This document shows, one piece after another, positions 41,351-52,600 of a DNA stretch of 64,000 nucleotides. The position numbers and the translations under genes are program-made. The stretch is taken from NCBI RefSeq assembly GCF_008711175.1, contig NZ_VWNF01000032.1, forward strand, positions 1-64,000, in the 5' to 3' direction. The notes beneath the pieces were generated by a model, which made no database searches, was not told where the DNA came from, and worked only from the letters and a program-made list of their open reading frames with translations. Every line of letters begins with the position of its first letter. Position 1 is the first letter of the stretch. The stretch is from Nesterenkonia ebinurensis. GTDB taxonomy: Bacteria; Actinomycetota; Actinomycetes; Actinomycetales; Micrococcaceae.

Positions 41351-41887
41351 TTACTTACCTGCCTTTCCGGCCTTGCGGCGAATCTGCTCGCCTTCGTAGC
41401 GCACGCCCTTGCCCTTGTACGGGTCAGGTTTGCGCAGCTTGCGGATGTTTGCAGCGACCTCGCCGACCTGCTGCTTGTCGATGCCGGAGATGGCCACTTT
41501 ATTGGCTCCCTCCACGGCGAAGGTGATGCCCTCGGGGGCCTCCACCGGGACCGGGTGGGAGTAGCCGAGGGCGAACTCAAGGTCCTTGCCCTTGGCCTGG
41601 ACGCGGTAGCCGGTGCCGATGATCTCCAGCTTCTTGGTGAAGCCTTCGGTGACTCCGACGATCATGTTGTTGATCAGGCTGCGGGTCAGGCCGTGCAGGG
41701 AGCGGGATTCGCGTTCGTCATTGGCCCGCTGGACGGTGAGGGTGCCGTCCTCGAGTTCGACGGTGATGCCCTCAGCCAGGGTGCGGGACAGTTCGCCCTT
41801 GGCACCCTTGACGGTGATGTCGCGGCCTTCGACGTTGACGTCGACGCCGGAGGGGATGCTGATCGGAAGACGACCGATGCGTGACAT
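41351..41887 (-). CDS. rplF: 50S ribosomal protein L6
   Basis: A 178-residue protein beginning [17 protein letters not shown], with two L6 repeats and the C-terminal signature [20 protein letters not shown]. Full length, with a 21-bp gap from rpsH. Confidence 0.95.
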   Translation of the reverse strand: MSRIGRLPISIPSGVDVNVEGRDITVKGAKGELSRTLAEGITVELEDGTLTVQRANDERESRSLHGLTRSLINNMIVGVTEGFTKKLEIIGTGYRVQAKGKDLEFALGYSHPVPVEAPEGITFAVEGANKVAISGIDKQQVGEVAANIRKLRKPDPYKGKGVRYEGEQIRRKAGKAGK

Positions 41888-41908
41888 AGTGCTCAGACTC
41901 CTTCCGGG

Positions 41909-42307
41909 TTACCAGACGTAGGCGAGGACTTCTCCGCCTACACCCTTCTTGCCAGCCTGCCGGTCAGTGAGCAGACCGGAGGAGGTGGACAGGATGGCGA
42001 TGCCCAGGCCGCCCAGCACGTGCGGGAGGTTGTTGGACTTCGCGTAGACCCGGAGACCGGGCTTGGAGATGCGCTTCAGGCCGGCGATGGACCGCTCGCG
42101 GTTCGGGCCGAACTTCAGGTCGATGACCAGGGTCTTGCCGACCTCGGCCTCTTCCTCGCGCCAGTCGGTGATGTAGCCCTCTGCCTTGAGGATGTCGGCG
42201 ATCCGGACCTTCAGCTTGGAGCTGGGCATGGAGACCTGGTCGTGGAATGCCGAATTGGCGTTGCGCAGACGGGTCAGCATGTCTGCGACTGGGTCAGTCA
42301 TTGTCAT
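41909..42307 (-). CDS. rpsH: 30S ribosomal protein S8
   Basis: A 132-residue S8 with [19 protein letters not shown] at the start and the C-terminal [21 protein letters not shown] block. Two ATG codons six bases apart (42307, 42301) could start it. S8 also represses spc-type operons in other bacteria. The 78-bp gap to rplE contains a GGGGCTTATGCCC hairpin but no clear regulatory site. Confidence 0.95.
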   Translation of the reverse strand: MTMTDPVADMLTRLRNANSAFHDQVSMPSSKLKVRIADILKAEGYITDWREEEAEVGKTLVIDLKFGPNRERSIAGLKRISKPGLRVYAKSNNLPHVLGGLGIAILSTSSGLLTDRQAGKKGVGGEVLAYVW

Positions 42308-42385
42308 AGGGGCTTATGCCCTTCCTCGTGGCGGTTTCCGCGCTCCGCAGCTGAGCTGGAGGTGCACGGACCTCACACGTAGTGC

Positions 42386-42961
42386 TTACTGGTTGTTGGT
42401 CTTGAACGGGAAGCCCAGTGCGCGCAGCAGCGCCCGGCCCTCGTCGTCGGTGGTTGCGGTGGTCACCACAGTGATGTCCATACCGCGGGGACGGTCGATC
42501 TTGTCCTGATCGATCTCGTGGAACACGCTCTGCTCGGTCAGGCCGAAGGTGTAGTTGCCGTTGCCGTCGAACTGCCTATCGCTCAGGCCGCGGAAATCGC
42601 GGATACGGGGCAGTGCGAAAGTCACCAGACGGTCCAGGAACTCCCACATCCGGTCACCGCGCAGCGTGGCGTGAGTGCCGATGGCCTGGCCCTCACGCAG
42701 CTTGAACTGCGCGATGGACTTCTTGGCGTGGGTGATCTTGGGCTTCTGGCCGGTGATGTTGGTGAGATCCTCCACGGCACCCTGGATGAGCTTGGAGTCC
42801 CGGGCTGCCTCGCCCACGCCCATGTTCACCACGATCTTGACCAGACCGGGAATCTGCATGACGTTGGCGTAGCCGAACTCGTTCTGCAGTGCCTCGCGGA
42901 TCTCTTCGCGGTACTTGGTCTTCAGGCGGGGGGTGATCTTCTCAGTCACGGTCTCGGTCAT
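42386..42961 (-). CDS. rplE: 50S ribosomal protein L5
   Basis: A 191-residue 5S-rRNA-binding protein with the signature [40 protein letters not shown] and [19 protein letters not shown]. The ATG overlaps the rplX stop as ATGA. Confidence 0.95.
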   Translation of the reverse strand: MTETVTEKITPRLKTKYREEIREALQNEFGYANVMQIPGLVKIVVNMGVGEAARDSKLIQGAVEDLTNITGQKPKITHAKKSIAQFKLREGQAIGTHATLRGDRMWEFLDRLVTFALPRIRDFRGLSDRQFDGNGNYTFGLTEQSVFHEIDQDKIDRPRGMDITVVTTATTDDEGRALLRALGFPFKTNNQ

Positions 42962-43284
42962 GACAGCTCCTTCCCGGAGGCCTTGGCGTAGCGGACCTTC
43001 TTGGTTTCGCCGTCGACCTCTTCGAAGCGGTAGCCCACACGGGTCGGCTTCTGGGTCTCGGGGTCGACCACGGCCACGTTGGAGATGTGGATGGGGGCCT
43101 CGGACTCTACGATGCCGCCCTCGGTCTGGCCGAACTGACCGGCACGCAGGTGACGCTTGACGCGGTTGACGCCCTCAACGACCACACGGTCCTTCTTGGT
43201 GATGACTTCAAGCACCTTGCCCTGCTTGCCCTTGTCCTTGCCGGTGAGCACCTGGACGAGGTCGTCCTTCTTGATCTTGGCCAT
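42958..43284 (-). CDS. rplX: 50S ribosomal protein L24
   Basis: A 108-residue assembly-initiating protein. The KOW motif is clear ([20 protein letters not shown]), followed by [15 protein letters not shown] and the [16 protein letters not shown] block. It is 2 bp from rplN. Confidence 0.95.
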   Translation of the reverse strand: MAKIKKDDLVQVLTGKDKGKQGKVLEVITKKDRVVVEGVNRVKRHLRAGQFGQTEGGIVESEAPIHISNVAVVDPETQKPTRVGYRFEEVDGETKKVRYAKASGKELS

Positions 43285-43286
43285 GG

Positions 43287-43658
43287 TTACAGCACCTCCG
43301 GGGCGAGGGAGACGATCTTCATGAACCGCTTATCGCGCAGCTCACGGCCCACGGGCCCGAAGATACGGGTACCGCGCGGCTCAGGGGTGTCACCTTTGAG
43401 GATGACGGCAGCGTTCTCGTCAAAGTTGATGTAGGACCCGTCGTTGCGGCGGGACTTCTTCCGTGTCCGGACGACGACGGCCTTGACCACTTCGCCCTTC
43501 TTCACGTTGCCGCCGGGGATGGCGTCCTTGACAGTGGCGACGAAGGTGTCACCGATGCCTGCATAGCGGCGTCCGGATCCGCCGAGCACCCGGATGACAA
43601 GGATCTCCTTGGCACCGGTGTTATCGGCGATCTTCAGCCGCGATTCCTGCTGAATCAC
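43287..43658 (-). CDS. rplN: 50S ribosomal protein L14
   Basis: A 123-residue protein with the L14 signature [36 protein letters not shown] and [15 protein letters not shown]. The start is GTG. It is the first gene of the spc unit, preceded by the 282-bp gap that holds the rpsQ terminator and a promoter. Confidence 0.95.
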   Translation of the reverse strand: MIQQESRLKIADNTGAKEILVIRVLGGSGRRYAGIGDTFVATVKDAIPGGNVKKGEVVKAVVVRTRKKSRRNDGSYINFDENAAVILKGDTPEPRGTRIFGPVGRELRDKRFMKIVSLAPEVL

Positions 43659-43863
43659 GTGTTTCTCCTATTCGTCCGACTGGTTCTCAGCTTTGCCGGC
43701 CGAGCCTGGTGGAACTAGCAAATGTGAATGACTCCCCCGCCGCTTACCCACACACCACGGCTCAGCTGAGCAACCTATTTGGTGGGTGGCCGAGGCGGCC
43801 TTGGAGGATGTGCGCTGTCCGCGGCGGTCCAGAAACCAACGCACACGGGCGCACAGCTACTCA

Positions 43864-43893
43864 AGTTTACATGACAAAGGCCCGGAAATCCAA
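43864..43893 (-). promoter_or_regulatory. Candidate promoter of the rplN (spc) unit
   Basis: On the minus strand TTGGAT (43888-43893), an 18-bp spacer and TAAACT (43864-43869) match the primary-sigma consensus. The -35 lies within the terminator loop of the preceding unit, leaving a leader of about 200 nt before rplN. Confidence 0.6.
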
Positions 43894-43916
43894 AAGGAAC
43901 GTGGAAATCCGGGCCT
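43878..43916 (-). terminator. Terminator after rpsQ
   Basis: AGGCCCGGA (43878-43886) pairs with TCCGGGCCT (43908-43916), followed on the minus strand by TTTGT. It lies 25 bp past the rpsQ stop and divides the S10 unit from the spc unit. Confidence 0.7.
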
Positions 43917-43940
43917 CCGCCGCAGCCTAGTGATATGAGA

Positions 43941-44243
43941 TCACTGGGCCTTTTCGATGATGCGCACCAGGCGCCACCGCTTGGTGGCCGAGAGCGGGCG
44001 GGTCTCGGAGATCAGTACGGTGTCTCCGATGCCGGCCTCGCCGTTCTCGTCGTGCGCCTTGAACTTCGAGTGCCGCTTCATCACCTTCCCGTACAGGGAG
44101 TGCTTCTTGCGGTCCTCGACCTCCACCACGATCGTCTTCTCCATCTTGTCGGAGACGACGACGCCGCGCAGGTTCTTGCGGTAGTTGCGCTCAGCGGAGG
44201 TGTGGTCCTTCTTCCGCTGGACGGTTTCGGTGTTCTCGCTCAT
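43941..44243 (-). CDS. rpsQ: 30S ribosomal protein S17
   Basis: A 100-residue S17 with [20 protein letters not shown], the [16 protein letters not shown] block and [20 protein letters not shown]. It has about 15 more N-terminal residues than the shortest forms. The ATG overlaps the rpmC stop. It is the last gene of the S10 unit. Confidence 0.95.
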   Translation of the reverse strand: MSENTETVQRKKDHTSAERNYRKNLRGVVVSDKMEKTIVVEVEDRKKHSLYGKVMKRHSKFKAHDENGEAGIGDTVLISETRPLSATKRWRLVRIIEKAQ

Positions 44244-44509
44244 GCGGACTCCTCCTCAGTTTCTTCGGCCTGCGCAGGCGCGCCCGCCGACTCCCGGATG
44301 CCGAGCTCACGCTCGCGCAGCACGGTGTAGATGCGGGCGATATCGCGCTTGACGGCCTTCAGACGAGCGGAGTTCTCCAGCTGGCCGGTGGCGGACTGGA
44401 AACGCAGGTTGAACAGCTCTTCCTTGGCCTCGCGCAGTTTGCTGCCCAGCTCGGCATCGTCGAGCTCTGCCAGCTTCTCTACGGTCAGGTCCTTGGATCC
44501 GACTGCCAT
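44240..44509 (-). CDS. rpmC: 50S ribosomal protein L29
   Basis: An 89-residue L29; [20 protein letters not shown] and [20 protein letters not shown] are diagnostic. I chose the ATG at 44509 because [13 protein letters not shown] matches the usual actinobacterial beginning. A GTG at 44515 overlapping the rplP stop would add two residues. The C-terminus carries an acidic Ala/Glu tail beyond the core. Confidence 0.92.
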   Translation of the reverse strand: MAVGSKDLTVEKLAELDDAELGSKLREAKEELFNLRFQSATGQLENSARLKAVKRDIARIYTVLRERELGIRESAGAPAQAEETEEESA

Positions 44510-44511
44510 GG

Positions 44512-44928
44512 TCACTCACCACTCTCTCGGCTGATCACGCGTGCCTTGACAGGCAGCTTGTGGATTGCCAGACGCAGGGCCTCCTTGGCGACCTCTTCGC
44601 TGACACCGGACAGCTCGAACAGCACGCGTCCGGGCTTGACGTTGGCGACCCACCACTCGGGGGAGCCCTTACCGGAGCCCATACGGACCTCGGCGGGCTT
44701 CTTGGTCAGCGGGTGGTCAGGGTAGATGTTGATCCACACCTTTCCACCACGCTTGATGTGACGGGTCATGGCGATACGTGCCGACTCGATCTGCCGGTTG
44801 GTCACGTATGCCGGGCCCAGCGCCTGGATGCCGTATTCGCCGAAGGCCAGCTCAGTGCCGCCCTTGGCCATACCGCCGCGCTTGGGCTTATGCGGTTTGC
44901 GGAATTTTACTCGCTTAGGCATCAGCAT
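44512..44928 (-). CDS. rplP: 50S ribosomal protein L16
   Basis: A 138-residue L16 starting [15 protein letters not shown], with [40 protein letters not shown] and [20 protein letters not shown]. Complete. Its ATG shares one base with the rpsC TGA. Confidence 0.95.
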   Translation of the reverse strand: MLMPKRVKFRKPHKPKRGGMAKGGTELAFGEYGIQALGPAYVTNRQIESARIAMTRHIKRGGKVWINIYPDHPLTKKPAEVRMGSGKGSPEWWVANVKPGRVLFELSGVSEEVAKEALRLAIHKLPVKARVISRESGE

Positions 44929-45722
44929 CAGTTCTGCCCTCCTTCAGAGGCAGATGCTGCAGCAGCCTCTTCACGGCCCCGGCCGGCACCACGACGACGC
45001 CGCTCACCGCCGCCGCGTCCGCCACGGTCGCCTCCGCGGCCGCGTCCGGACGGTGCGGCAGCCTGCTGGGCTGCCAGCTCCTTGGCGGTCAGGTCGCCCT
45101 TGTAGATCCAGACCTTCACGCCGATCCGGCCGAAGGTGGTCTTGGCCTCGTGCTTGCCGAAGTCGATGTTGGCGCGCAGGGTGTGCAGCGGCACACGACC
45201 TTCGCGGTAGAACTCGGAGCGGGACATCTCAGCGCCGCCCAGACGTCCGGCGCACTGGATACGGATACCCTTGGCGCCGGCGCGCATGGCGGAGGAGATG
45301 GCCTTCTTCATGGCGCGGCGGAAGGCCACGCGGGCGGCGAGCTGCTCGGCCACACCCTGGGCGACCAGCTGAGCGTCGGTCTCGGGGTTCTTGACCTCGA
45401 GGATGTTCAGCTGGATCTGCTTGCCGGTGAGCTTCTCGAGCTCGCTGCGGATGCGGTCTGCCTCAGCACCGCGGCGGCCGATCACAATTCCCGGGCGGGC
45501 GGTGTGGATATCCACCCGGACCCGGTCACGGGTGCGTTCGATCTCGACCTTGGAGATGCCGGCGCGCTCTACGCTCTTCTCCAGCAGCTCTCGGATCTGA
45601 ACATCTTCCTTGACGAAGTCCTTGTACCGCTGACCAGGCTTGCTGGAGTCGGCGTACCAGTGGGAAATGTGGTCAGTGGTGATGCCCAGACGGAAACCAT
45701 TGGGGTTGATCTTCTGTCCCAC
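44928..45722 (-). CDS. rpsC: 30S ribosomal protein S3 with RG-rich C-terminal tail
   Basis: A 264-residue S3. It has the N-terminal [20 protein letters not shown], the KH-domain [19 protein letters not shown] and the S3 C-domain [11 protein letters not shown]. After the core comes about 45 residues rich in Arg/Gly ([19 protein letters not shown]) and then Ala/Ser/Glu. The start is GTG overlapping the rplV stop. S3 with S4 and S5 forms the mRNA entry site, and the RG tail here parallels that on S5. Confidence 0.95.
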   Translation of the reverse strand: MGQKINPNGFRLGITTDHISHWYADSSKPGQRYKDFVKEDVQIRELLEKSVERAGISKVEIERTRDRVRVDIHTARPGIVIGRRGAEADRIRSELEKLTGKQIQLNILEVKNPETDAQLVAQGVAEQLAARVAFRRAMKKAISSAMRAGAKGIRIQCAGRLGGAEMSRSEFYREGRVPLHTLRANIDFGKHEAKTTFGRIGVKVWIYKGDLTAKELAAQQAAAPSGRGRGGDRGGRGGGERRRRGAGRGREEAAAASASEGGQN

Positions 45723-46087
45723 TACTGATCTCCACCTTTCTCTTCTGTGCCGACCACGATGGTCACGTGGCTGGTGCGCTTGTTGATGCGGAATGCGCGT
45801 CCCTGTGCACGGGGGCGGAACCGCTTCATGGTGGGGCCTTCGTCGACTCGTGCCTCGGTGATGACGTAATCGTCCTCGTTGAAGGCGACTCCGGCCTTGT
45901 CGGCGTGCTGGCGGGCGTTGGCCATGGCCGATGCCACAACCTTGTACACCGGCTCCGAGGCGCCCTGGGGGGCGAACTGGAGGATGGCCAGTGCCTCATT
46001 GGCCTGCTTGCCGCGGACAAGGTCGACGACGCGCCGGGCCTTCATAGGCGTCACGCGCACATAGCGCGCAATTGCCTTGGCTTCCAT
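45722..46087 (-). CDS. rplV: 50S ribosomal protein L22
   Basis: A 121-residue tunnel-lining protein: [20 protein letters not shown], an [20 protein letters not shown] middle and the C-terminal hairpin [20 protein letters not shown], which reaches the exit tunnel. No insertions or deletions of the macrolide-resistance kind are evident. Confidence 0.95.
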   Translation of the reverse strand: MEAKAIARYVRVTPMKARRVVDLVRGKQANEALAILQFAPQGASEPVYKVVASAMANARQHADKAGVAFNEDDYVITEARVDEGPTMKRFRPRAQGRAFRINKRTSHVTIVVGTEEKGGDQ

Positions 46088-46143
46088 TGCTTTCCTTCTC
46101 TCGTCTTGTCTAGAAGTTCAAACGGTCACTGACCCTGGGCGGG

Positions 46144-46425
46144 TCAGCGGCGCTTGCCCTTCCTGTCGTCTTTCACGTGTCCGCGGAAGGTCCGGGTCGG
46201 TGCGAATTCGCCGAGCTTGTGCCCGACCATCGACTCGGTGATGAACACGGGGATGTGCTTGCGCCCGTCGTGCACGGCGATGGTGTGGCCGAGCATGTCC
46301 GGGATGATCATTGAACGCCGGGACCAGGTCTTGATCACGTTCTTGGTGCCCTTTTCGTTCTCAGCGGCGACCTTCAGGTACAGGTGCTGATCAACGAAGG
46401 GGCCCTTCTTCAGGCTGCGTGGCAT
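46144..46425 (-). CDS. rpsS: 30S ribosomal protein S19
   Basis: A 93-residue S19: [18 protein letters not shown] at the start, [20 protein letters not shown] and the signature [20 protein letters not shown]. Complete, 12 bp after rplB. Confidence 0.96.
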   Translation of the reverse strand: MPRSLKKGPFVDQHLYLKVAAENEKGTKNVIKTWSRRSMIIPDMLGHTIAVHDGRKHIPVFITESMVGHKLGEFAPTRTFRGHVKDDRKGKRR

Positions 46426-46437
46426 GTTTCCAGGCTC

Positions 46438-47274
<837 letters not shown>

Positions 47275-47311
47275 GTTTTTACTCTTCCTCGATCAAGTGG
47301 TTCCGGCTGCC

Positions 47312-47620
47312 CTATGCAGCGGATCCTCCGAAGATGTCGATTGCGTAACCCGCTTTGAGGGTCACGATGGCCCGCTTGGTGTCGTTGCGCCTGCCCCAGC
47401 CGTAGCGGGTGCGGCGGCGCTTGCCCTCGCGGTTGGCGGTGTTGACCCGGTCGACCTTGACGCTGAAGATCTGCTCCACAGCGTTCTTGATCTCGGGCTT
47501 GGTGGCACCGGTGGCGACGAGGAAGGTGTACTTGCCCTCGTCGATGTTGTTGTAGGACTTCTCAGAGATCACCGGCGCGATGATGACATCGCGTGGGTTC
47601 TTCTCGGTCAGCACGCTCAC
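47312..47620 (-). CDS. rplW: 50S ribosomal protein L23
   Basis: A 102-residue exit-site protein with [20 protein letters not shown], the [20 protein letters not shown] block and a basic loop [20 protein letters not shown]. The GTG start overlaps the rplD stop as GTGA. Confidence 0.95.
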   Translation of the reverse strand: MSVLTEKNPRDVIIAPVISEKSYNNIDEGKYTFLVATGATKPEIKNAVEQIFSVKVDRVNTANREGKRRRTRYGWGRRNDTKRAIVTLKAGYAIDIFGGSAA

Positions 47621-48243
47621 TTGGCCTCCTCCTTCTCAGCCTGATTGCCGGCCCGTGCCAGGAACGCCTCGTAGCCGGCCCGGGTGAACACGACGTCGTC
47701 GGAGACGAGCACATCGTAGGTGTTCAGCTGGTCGGCGTAGAGGACGTGCACTGCGGGCAGGTTGCGCACCGACAGGGCGGCGGCGTCCTCAGCGCGGTCC
47801 AGCACGATCAGCCAGTTGCGGTCCTGTCCGCCGATGGAGGCCAGGGCCTGCTTGGCTGCCTTGGTGGACGGGGTCTCGCCGGTGACCAGCTGGTCGATCA
47901 CGTGGATCCGTCCGTTGCGGGCCCGGTCAGAGAGGGCGCCGCGCAGGGCGGCGGCCTTCATCTTCTTGGGGGTGCGCTGGGCGTAGCTGCGCGGCTGCGG
48001 GCCATGCACCACACCGCCGCCGATCATATGCGGGGCGATCATGGAGCCCTGGCGGGCGCGGCCGGTGCCCTTCTGCCGGAAGGGCTTCGCCGTGGTGCCG
48101 GAGCGCTCGGCGCGGGTCTTGGTCTTGTGGGTTCCCTGGCGGGCGGCGGCCTGCTGGGCTACCACGACCTGGTGGATCAGGGCGTTGTTCGTCTCTGCGT
48201 CGAAGATCTCAGCGGGGAGATCCACAGATACCTTGGAGCTCAT
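47617..48243 (-). CDS. rplD: 50S ribosomal protein L4
   Basis: A 208-residue L4. The tunnel loop is intact ([19 protein letters not shown] and [16 protein letters not shown]), followed by the globular domain ending [16 protein letters not shown]. In other bacteria L4 also represses the S10 operon; the leader upstream of rpsJ has hairpins that could serve this, but the link is unproven. Confidence 0.95.
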   Translation of the reverse strand: MSSKVSVDLPAEIFDAETNNALIHQVVVAQQAAARQGTHKTKTRAERSGTTAKPFRQKGTGRARQGSMIAPHMIGGGVVHGPQPRSYAQRTPKKMKAAALRGALSDRARNGRIHVIDQLVTGETPSTKAAKQALASIGGQDRNWLIVLDRAEDAAALSVRNLPAVHVLYADQLNTYDVLVSDDVVFTRAGYEAFLARAGNQAEKEEAK

Positions 48244-48247
48244 CGGT

Positions 48248-48910
48248 TCATGCTCCCTTCACAGCGGTGCGGACGAGGATGACTCCACCCTTGGGGCCGG
48301 GAACTGCGCCCTTGACGAGCAGCAGGTTCTTCTCGGCGTCCACTGTGTGGAGGGTCAGGTTGTGCGTGGTGTGGCGGACGTTGCCCATCCGGCCGGCCAT
48401 GCGCAGTCCCTTGAACACGCGGCCCGGGGTGGCTGCGCCACCGATGGAGCCGGGCTTGCGGTGGTTCTTGTGCTGACCGTGGGATGCGCCCACACCGGCG
48501 AAGCCGTGACGCTTCATCACACCGGCGAAGCCCTTGCCCTTGGTCTTGCCCACGACGTCGATCTTCTGGCCGGGCTCAAAGGTCTCCACCGAGAGGTCCT
48601 GGCCCAGCTCGTACTCGCCGGCATCGGCGGTGCGGACCTCGACCACGTGGCGGCGGGGGGTGACCCCGGCCTTCTCAAAGTGACCGGCCAGGGGCTTGGT
48701 GACCTTGCGCGGGTCGATGGCGCCGAAGCCGATCTGCACGGCGTTGTAACCGTCAGTCTCTTCGGTACGGATCTGGGTGACCACGTTGGAGTCGGCCTGG
48801 ATGACGGTCACGGGTACGAGGTTGTTGTTCTCGTCCCAGACCTGGGTCATGCCGAGCTTCGTGCCCAGCAGTCCCTTGACGTTGGAGTCTGTGCGGGAAA
48901 TGTTGGTCAT
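48248..48910 (-). CDS. rplC: 50S ribosomal protein L3
   Basis: A 220-residue L3 with [20 protein letters not shown], the long core loop [20 protein letters not shown] and [20 protein letters not shown], then [16 protein letters not shown]. Complete, 4 bp before rplD and 20 bp after rpsJ. Confidence 0.95.
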   Translation of the reverse strand: MTNISRTDSNVKGLLGTKLGMTQVWDENNNLVPVTVIQADSNVVTQIRTEETDGYNAVQIGFGAIDPRKVTKPLAGHFEKAGVTPRRHVVEVRTADAGEYELGQDLSVETFEPGQKIDVVGKTKGKGFAGVMKRHGFAGVGASHGQHKNHRKPGSIGGAATPGRVFKGLRMAGRMGNVRHTTHNLTLHTVDAEKNLLLVKGAVPGPKGGVILVRTAVKGA

Positions 48911-48930
48911 AGTTCTCTCAGCACCCCCTT

Positions 48931-49239
48931 CTAGAGCTTGATCTCGATGTTGACGTCGGCAGGCAGGTCGAGACGCATCAGGGAGTCCACAGCCTTGGGT
49001 GTGGGGTCCACGATGTCGATCAGGCGCTTGTGGGTGCGCATCTCGAAGTGCTCGCGAGAGTCCTTGTACTTATGCGGTGAACGAATCACGGTGTAGACGT
49101 TCTTCTCAGTGGGCAGCGGCACGGGGCCTACCACTGTGGCGCCTGCACGGGTGACCGTGTCGACGATCTTCCGGGCGGAGGTGTCGATGACCTCGTGGTC
49201 GTACGACTTCAGCCGGATGCGGATTTTCTGTCCCGCCAT
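48931..49239 (-). CDS. rpsJ: 30S ribosomal protein S10
   Basis: A 102-residue S10/NusE beginning [19 protein letters not shown], with [20 protein letters not shown] and [21 protein letters not shown] start at the ATG at 49239, with GAGG about nine bases before it; the frame stays open further upstream but gives non-ribosomal sequence. S10 also joins the NusB antitermination complex. It is the first gene of the S10 unit. Confidence 0.95.
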   Translation of the reverse strand: MAGQKIRIRLKSYDHEVIDTSARKIVDTVTRAGATVVGPVPLPTEKNVYTVIRSPHKYKDSREHFEMRTHKRLIDIVDPTPKAVDSLMRLDLPADVNIEIKL

Positions 49240-49370
49240 GGCGTTGAGCCTCTTTCTGACTAGGCAATACGTCCTGGTTTCAGTCAGGCCTGTTCTGTGA
49301 AGGACGCAGGGGTCCTCAGAAAGAGTCGTCAAACACCTTCTGCAGTTATGGCCTGACCGAACAGCGTGAG

Positions 49371-49457
49371 CCCGAGCTGGCTCGGGGTGTTCGCGCTGCT
49401 GGCGTCCGGTCCACGCGGTCGGGCGTGTCGCTTATATGCTTATGCGCACAGCGACAC
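49371..49457 (-). other. Structured leader upstream of rpsJ
   Basis: The 409 bp between rpsJ and the next upstream gene contain no gene. Within it CCCGAG/CTCGGG forms a compact hairpin at 49372-49386, and GTGTCGCT (49425-49432) pairs with AGCGACAC (49450-49457). They lie between the candidate promoter (49528-49557) and rpsJ, where an autoregulatory leader would be expected. Confidence 0.45.
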
Positions 49458-49527
49458 CCGCAGTGATCCGGGGTAGTTCTTGGGGTTTTCTGCTCATAGG
49501 GCGCAGTGCTCCCTGAGCAACTTATCT

Positions 49528-49557
49528 ATCTTGTCACGACTTGCTCTGCTCTTGCAA
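49528..49557 (-). promoter_or_regulatory. Candidate promoter of the S10 unit
   Basis: On the minus strand TTGCAA (49552-49557), an 18-bp spacer and CAAGAT (49528-49533) lie in a locally AT-rich stretch. This gives a leader of nearly 290 nt before rpsJ. Alternative -10 sites (TAGATA) overlap. Confidence 0.4.
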
Positions 49558-49582
49558 ATCGGCTCCAGATGACGACGACGCC

Positions 49583-49654
49583 GTGCCAGTCCCGGCGGCG
49601 GGCACAGGTCCCGTTCGCCTCTGATCCGCGTTGCCGCGGACTTCACACCTAAAG
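49583..49654. repeat. Palindromic element R, copy upstream of the S10 unit
   Basis: It starts GTGCCAGTCCCGGCGG, has a first stem (CGGG/CCCG), then the hairpin TCCGCG-TTGC-CGCGGA (49625-49640), then CTTCACACCTAAAG. It aligns along its full length with 36358-36430. Its last bases supply the stop codon (TAG at 49649-49651) of the large membrane protein on the minus strand. Confidence 0.75.
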
Positions 49655-52600
49655 GGCATTTGTCGAGCCCGCGGCGTCGTTGGCCGCCTGCTTGCGCTGG
49701 ACGAGGACCAGTCGCCAGATGGCCGCGCCGATGATCAGTGCCCCGAGCACGGTGAGGAACAGGAACATGATCCCGCGCAGCGCCCAGAGTACGGAGACCA
49801 CGATGACCGCGGCACCCCAGTAGACACCCAGTTTCACCCCGCGCAGCAGCCCGGTCACCAGTAGCAGGCTCGCCCCGCCCAGGGCGATGAACTGCACTGC
49901 GGCGGCATCGCTGACCAGCGCGAGGCCTGAGAGCACAACGGTGAGGATGCCGGCGGTCAGCCAGTGGCCATGCTGCCAGCTGGTGAGTTCCTCCTCATCG
50001 GTGCGCGGCTGCAGCCAGGCCTCAGCGGCCAGCACCGCGGTCAGCACCAGCAGCAGGGTGACCGAAAGAGCTGTGGCAGTGGGGGTGACAGCCATCGTGT
50101 AGGCGAAGAGTCCGGAGCCCGGCAGGATGACCGGTCCCAGCAGTGCGGCGGCGGGCCGGACTCTCCTGATGCGCCAGAGCGCTGCTGCCAGCACCAGGTG
50201 CATGGCCGGTACGCTCCAGGCCAGGGGCGCGGCGGCATGCTGCTGGGCGGTGATGACCGGCACCACCGAGGCCAGTGCTGCGGTCGCCCCGGAAGTGAGC
50301 AGCAGGCTACGGCGGGCGCGGCCGGCAGGCCAGATCCTGCGAGCCGCCAGTACCACCGCCGCCAGCAGGGCGAAGACCCCGGTCCCGGTGAGATAGCCCA
50401 GCACTGCCGGGTGGCCGCCGGGGGTCCCCCACAGCTGGACATCGCTGAGCAGCTGGGCCGCGGTCACCGCTAGGAAAACTGCACCTCCGACAGCCAGGAA
50501 TCCGGGCGCAGTGAACGGCGCCTCGGGCAGCCGCACGCCCCAGATCAGTGCGCCGATACCGACCGTGAGAGCTGCTGCGGCTACTGTGGCCTGGACCCAC
50601 CAGACAGTGCTGTTGGCCAGGGCGGCAACCAGCAGCACGGTGACTCCTGCCGCATAGCCTCGGGCCGGGTACAGGTCGCGGGTCGGCAACGGCTGGCCTG
50701 CCGGGGCCTGCAAGGCGGCACCGCGTAGGAAGATCACGCTGGCCGCCGCCCACGGAACTGCGGTGAACCACCAAAGGTCCCCGGCGATTCCGGCCAGCAG
50801 CATCACCAGGTTGATCAAGCTCAGCCACAGCGCATTGGCGGCTAGGTGCAGCGGAATCCACCGGTGGGCGGGGCCTGGGCTCAGCCTGCGGGTGCTGAAC
50901 AGCTCGGCAGCGAACACCAGCACAGCCAGGGCGAGTGCCCAGCCGGCGGAGGTCACATGCAGCGCATCCAGCAGCAGCGGCTGACCAGCCTGCACGACTG
51001 CCGGCCAGTTCACCGCCATCAGGCAGAGGGCAACCGCCGCGGCGAACACCCCCAGTCGCACCGCGGTAGGGAAAGGCAGCGCGGCTGCCCGGTGCAGCAG
51101 CAGATGGAGGCAGAGCACACCAAGGGCTGCCAGTCCTGCCTGAGCAGCAGGCTCCCCCGCGGAGGCCGCTGAACCCGGCAGGCTCAGCACGTGCGCGAAG
51201 ACGAAGAAGAACACCAGCACCGCCGCGGTGAGCAGCCCGGACTGCTCCCGGGAGCTCTCCGTGGTCCTGATGACCGCCAGTGCGGCGGTGATGCAGACGA
51301 TGACGGTGAGTCCTGCAGCCAGCTGCCCCGCCAGGGGGTAGTCCACCTGGGCAGTGACGATCAGGTCGATGAGCATCTGCAGCAGCAGGTAGCTGCCTAC
51401 TGCTCCTGTGGCCAGACCTGTTGGCAGGGCCTCCGGCAGCTGACGGGCAGGCCCGAAAGCGGTAGCGGCTAGCAGCAGCAGTCCGGCGGCGACTGCGGCA
51501 TCGGCCCACCAGGCGCCGGTGCCCACCAGCAGCACGATCAGGCCAAGGGCTGCTGCCAGTGCCCCGTAGACCCTGGGCTGGGCCCTGCGAGCGGGCAGCG
51601 GGTGCGCCTGCCGGTCGGTGCGGTGCAGTGCCGCTGCCCCGGCAAAGGCGGCCACCGCCCAGGCCGGTGCGGTGAACCACCAGAGCAGTGCGGCGTCGTC
51701 CTGGAGCACCGGCGCCGACCAGAAGACAGCGAGGTTGACCAGACCAGCCCACAGCCCGTGCACGGCCAGGTGCGTACCGGGCCAGAGCTCAGGTGCTCTC
51801 AGCACTGCGGTCGGCTGGGCAGGCAGAGCGCGGCCGAGCCGACCGGTGGCCAGAGCTGCGGCGGAGAGCAGCTCTGCTCCTGCGAAGCTGAGCAGGATCA
51901 GCTGGGCGTAGGTGGGGGCCGGGTCAGCGGCCCCGGGAGCCAGTGCCCAGGCGGCTGACCAGTCGATGCTCAGTGCAGCGATGGCCGCCCCGGCCAAGAA
52001 GCTGAGTCCCCGGACAATGAAGAAGGCATCCTCTGGGTTGTCGTCCTGCACATGGCGGAGCAGCAGCACGGCGGTGGTATAGACCACTGCAGTGGCGGCG
52101 ATGGCATAGAACGGCTGGGCGATGCCGGTCAGCCCGAAAGCGATGGTCCCTGCGGTGAATCCCACCGTGCTCAACAGCCAGTAGACGCCGCCCTCATCGT
52201 TGACCCGGCACTTGCTCCGGCGCAGGCTCAGCACTGTCACTGTAGCGGCGGCACCGGCGGCGATGCCCATCAGCGCAAGCCGGGCACCGAGCATCTGATC
52301 ATCGGCCAGCCGCCCTATCAGCCAGCCGGTGACACCCAGAGCAGCCACTGCCTGCCCACGGTGGATCAGGGCTCGCATCGGCTGTGCGGAGAGGGTTATC
52401 TCCAGTCCGGACCACAGGACCATCCAGCCTAGCGCGAACCAAGGGTGCTGGGACAGGGCGATCAGCGCTGCGGCGGCCAGCACTGCCCTGATACCGCCGT
52501 AGAGCAGCTGCTTGTCCTCGCCTGTGCCCTTGCCACTCAGCCTGAACAATGCAAAGAGCACCAATGACAGCACGATCAGGGCAGCGAGGCTCAGCCAGAG

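Noticed and set aside
49240-49332. N-terminal extension of rpsJ
   Set aside because: S10 begins [10 protein letters not shown] with its own ribosome-binding site; the upstream 31 codons are leader sequence.
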